From Acanthacorydalis orientalis (Eukaryota; Arthropoda; Insecta; Megaloptera; Corydalidae), in NCBI GenBank assembly GCA_034766995.1, contig CM068321.1, forward strand, positions 15,109,026 through 15,173,025: a stretch of 64,000 nucleotides of DNA, given 5' to 3'. Below, one piece after another: positions 61,557-64,000 of this stretch. Numbering within the stretch: position 1 is the first letter of the stretch; every line of letters starts with the position of its first letter. Position numbers and translations under genes: made by a program. The notes under the pieces are model-generated. The model searched no databases. It saw nothing but the letters and a program-made list of their open reading frames with translations, and was not told the DNA's origin.

Positions 61557-63570
61557 TTTCATATGTAAAAACAGAGATAGAAAAACGATCAGCTTTCAAA
61601 TACAGCTGTTTTGTAGAAACATAGTAAATCAAGCGAATATAATTCAATTTCGACACGAGAATGATTAAAATAAATTAAACATCAGTAAATCTACAAAAAA
61701 GTGAAATATATTAACCATACACTTACATTCGTCTAATGAACACTTTTCATTGTTAATAATATACAATTAGGTAATCTAAAAATAAATTCGTGTATGCAAA
61801 TAAACGTCATCAAAACGAAAATAGGGTAATTTCATTTGATTTTATATGTGATTAAATTAAAGAACAACCAATTATGCAGCAAAACATGGGTTATAGGCGT
61901 CACCTATGTTTAATAGACTTAGGAGTATGAAGTAGTATGATACAGAAATAAAATGTGAGTAGTATGATATAGAATTCTAAGAAGAAAGTGAAAATTATTT
62001 AACATTCACGTGCGTAACGAATTTTTAACAGTTTTATATTATATTTATTTGTAAGTTTGAAATATAGAGAAAAATAAAATATTCATTTATCATATTAAAA
62101 AATTACAAGAAACCTATTTGTCGATACATTAAAAAATGATAATAAATTGAAACGAAAAGTGTTTTAAAAATGAAGCTTATTTTATTTCACAAATGAATTT
62201 TGAATTCATTGCAAAAGTTTTTAATAATTATACGAATTTTGATGACGATTAGATTTTTAGGTCCTCTGAGTATAACATCATCAATAAAACATATATAAAT
62301 AGTAATCAAAACTGATGAATAATTAATTATTGAATATTTTCAATCAAAACAACTTTGTTTCTGGAATAAAAAAATATTTGTAAAAGTGAATTTAGTCACA
62401 GCGCTAAAACTGTATTTTAATGCCAATTTTATTAAATGAATCTAGCATAAAACAGTTACAAATTATTAATATTAAGCAGTACTATTTTTTTGCTGTATTA
62501 CAAAAACTCCATCTAAAACATATTACTGATTACTTTGTTATCTAGTTTCTAATTGTAAACCTCAGTTTGTATTAAAGAAAAGGAAATGTATCTTGAAATA
62601 TCTTGAATAAACGATGCACTAAATAAAATATTGCCTGAAATAAGAAACGTACTAATTAAATTATTCACCTTTCTTAGAAATAATAAATTTGATAGCAGGG
62701 GTTCTTGCTAAGAACAAAACTTTTAATTATTACATCTTCTTTATTTCAGTTAATTATTGAAAATTACAATAACAAACACGATTTTATATAAGTAAATATT
62801 TATAATTTATTCATGGCCTTCAGAGTTAAACTAATTTTATTCATTTATCACAGTGTTGTGTTTTAACTCTAAATTTTTAATTATATTAAGTGGCAGATAT
62901 TTCTTTTCAGAAATCAAATATGTGTTTATAGTATTTACAAAAGTATTTTGTTTTAATTCGTACAATAGAAAATATGTTGAAATAATATAACTAGGAAATA
63001 ATTTGATTTTTGAAAAACAGCTTTATTTATAATTAATTTCCAATTTATCGTTTGATTAAATACCTCATTATTTTATAGAATAATAATATGAAAAAACATA
63101 TAAATTATTTAATGATATTGACTATTAGAAGAACAAGTAAAAAATAACCTACAAAAAATACTCCAGATTTTAAAGTGAATCTTTCAACCGATATCCTGTT
63201 TTACAAAATGTTATTTTGAAATAAACAATTTAAAGACATTCAAAACAATTTAAATAAACAATATTTATTGTACAGATAAGTACAACTCACAATTGGAAAT
63301 ATTTGAAATATCACGAATGTGTTACAAATATTAAAGACATAAGAAAAAATATGTATTTGAAAAAGTATAAATAAAAAGGTGTGAAATTTAATAAAGAGTG
63401 TTACATTTTATAAAACAATGCGTTTAAATTCTATTATAAATTATTTACAACATGGTCATTACAAATTTTTCATCCATTTAATTCGTTGTGATACTTTTAT
63501 CTCATGTTTTCATTCTTTAATTTTCTCTGGTTATTTTGTTTCTCTTTTATATATACACATATGTTTATTT
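60748..63570. other. AT-rich gene-free stretch
   Basis: (TA)n at 61447-61478 and 61519-61546. The 80-codon minus frame at 61098-61340 is Phe/Tyr/Ile rich without family features. Confidence 0.6.
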
Positions 63571-63575
63571 AAATG

Positions 63576-63576
63576 T

Positions 63577-63634
<58 letters not shown>
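63576..63634. repeat. (AC)n(AT)n compound microsatellite
   Basis: (AC)n to 63592, then (AT)n to 63622, a G interruption and a further short run. It explains the Thr-His and Ile-Tyr repeats of the frame at 63418-63693. Confidence 0.92.
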
Positions 63635-63699
63635 GCAAGTATATGAGTATGTACATGTTTGTGAAAAAACATATTAAGGAAAAACATATCTAATGGGAA

Positions 63700-64000
63700 T
63701 GGTTCATGCATTTATTAAAAGCAAACGCATTTTTGTAATATTTGTTTTAAAACGTTTTCTCTAGAGATAAAAAACGTACGTCGAAGAGATTTTTTTCATG
63801 ATTTATTTCACTGATATTACAGATTTTTAAATTGAACCACAAAATTTCATTTTGACAATATTAATATTTTTTTAAAGGATTATACCTGTGGTTACGTCAG
63901 TTATTTTTCAGAGTATTGGATCTTTTTTAATCTCTTGATTTACTAAGTCTGTTTTAATTATTTAATAAAAAAATATTTATTATATTGCTCAATAATTTAA
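63700..64000. other. AT-rich stretch, nothing recognised
   Basis: No repeat or frame stood out. Confidence 0.5.

Overview
This window looks like non-coding nuclear DNA from an AT-rich animal genome, most likely an insect. It is roughly one fifth G+C by eye. It carries dozens of perfect (TA)n microsatellites, often joined to short (GT)n, (AC)n, (CT)n or (GA)n runs. It also holds decayed eukaryotic transposons of insect type: mariner/Tc1 DNA elements, non-LTR retrotransposon 3' ends and hAT-like terminal repeats. There is no operon-like packing, no bacterial gene, no rRNA or tRNA that I can fold, and no host open reading frame that I recognise. Almost every open frame over 60 codons is low-complexity (Ile-Tyr)n read through (TA)n, or has no family features. 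The species cannot be fixed from the sequence. The long gene-free span suits either a very long intron or an intergenic desert.

Layout. 1-24330: AT-rich DNA with (TA)n tracts, several G+C-richer islands that could be conserved non-coding elements, a palindrome cluster with four CArG boxes (11233-11480), and two strong hairpins (14778-14816, 17278-17322). 24332-25211: a cecropia-type mariner with an internal deletion, plus a second copy of its 3' end. 26268-26758: a 229-bp tandem duplication bounded by (TA)n tracts. 33903-34275: a stop-ridden CR1/L2-like reverse transcriptase remnant. 42790-43308 and 60525-60698: 3' ends of one non-LTR family, both running straight into (TA)n. 45298-48849: three hAT-like CAGTGGCGG ends. 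49456-50713: a nearly full-length mariner on the minus strand with both inverted repeats and a degenerate transposase. 53552-53613: a long palindrome centred on (TA)n. 58736-58938 and 59342-60069: the densest (TA)n arrays.

No genes here act together; the recognisable coding DNA is all transposon-derived and broken. The most informative observations are the link between LINE 3' ends and (TA)n tracts, the mariner inserted at TA sites within a (TA)n region, the CArG/palindrome cluster, and a possible recursive splice site near 10386. I found no convincing undescribed biological system.
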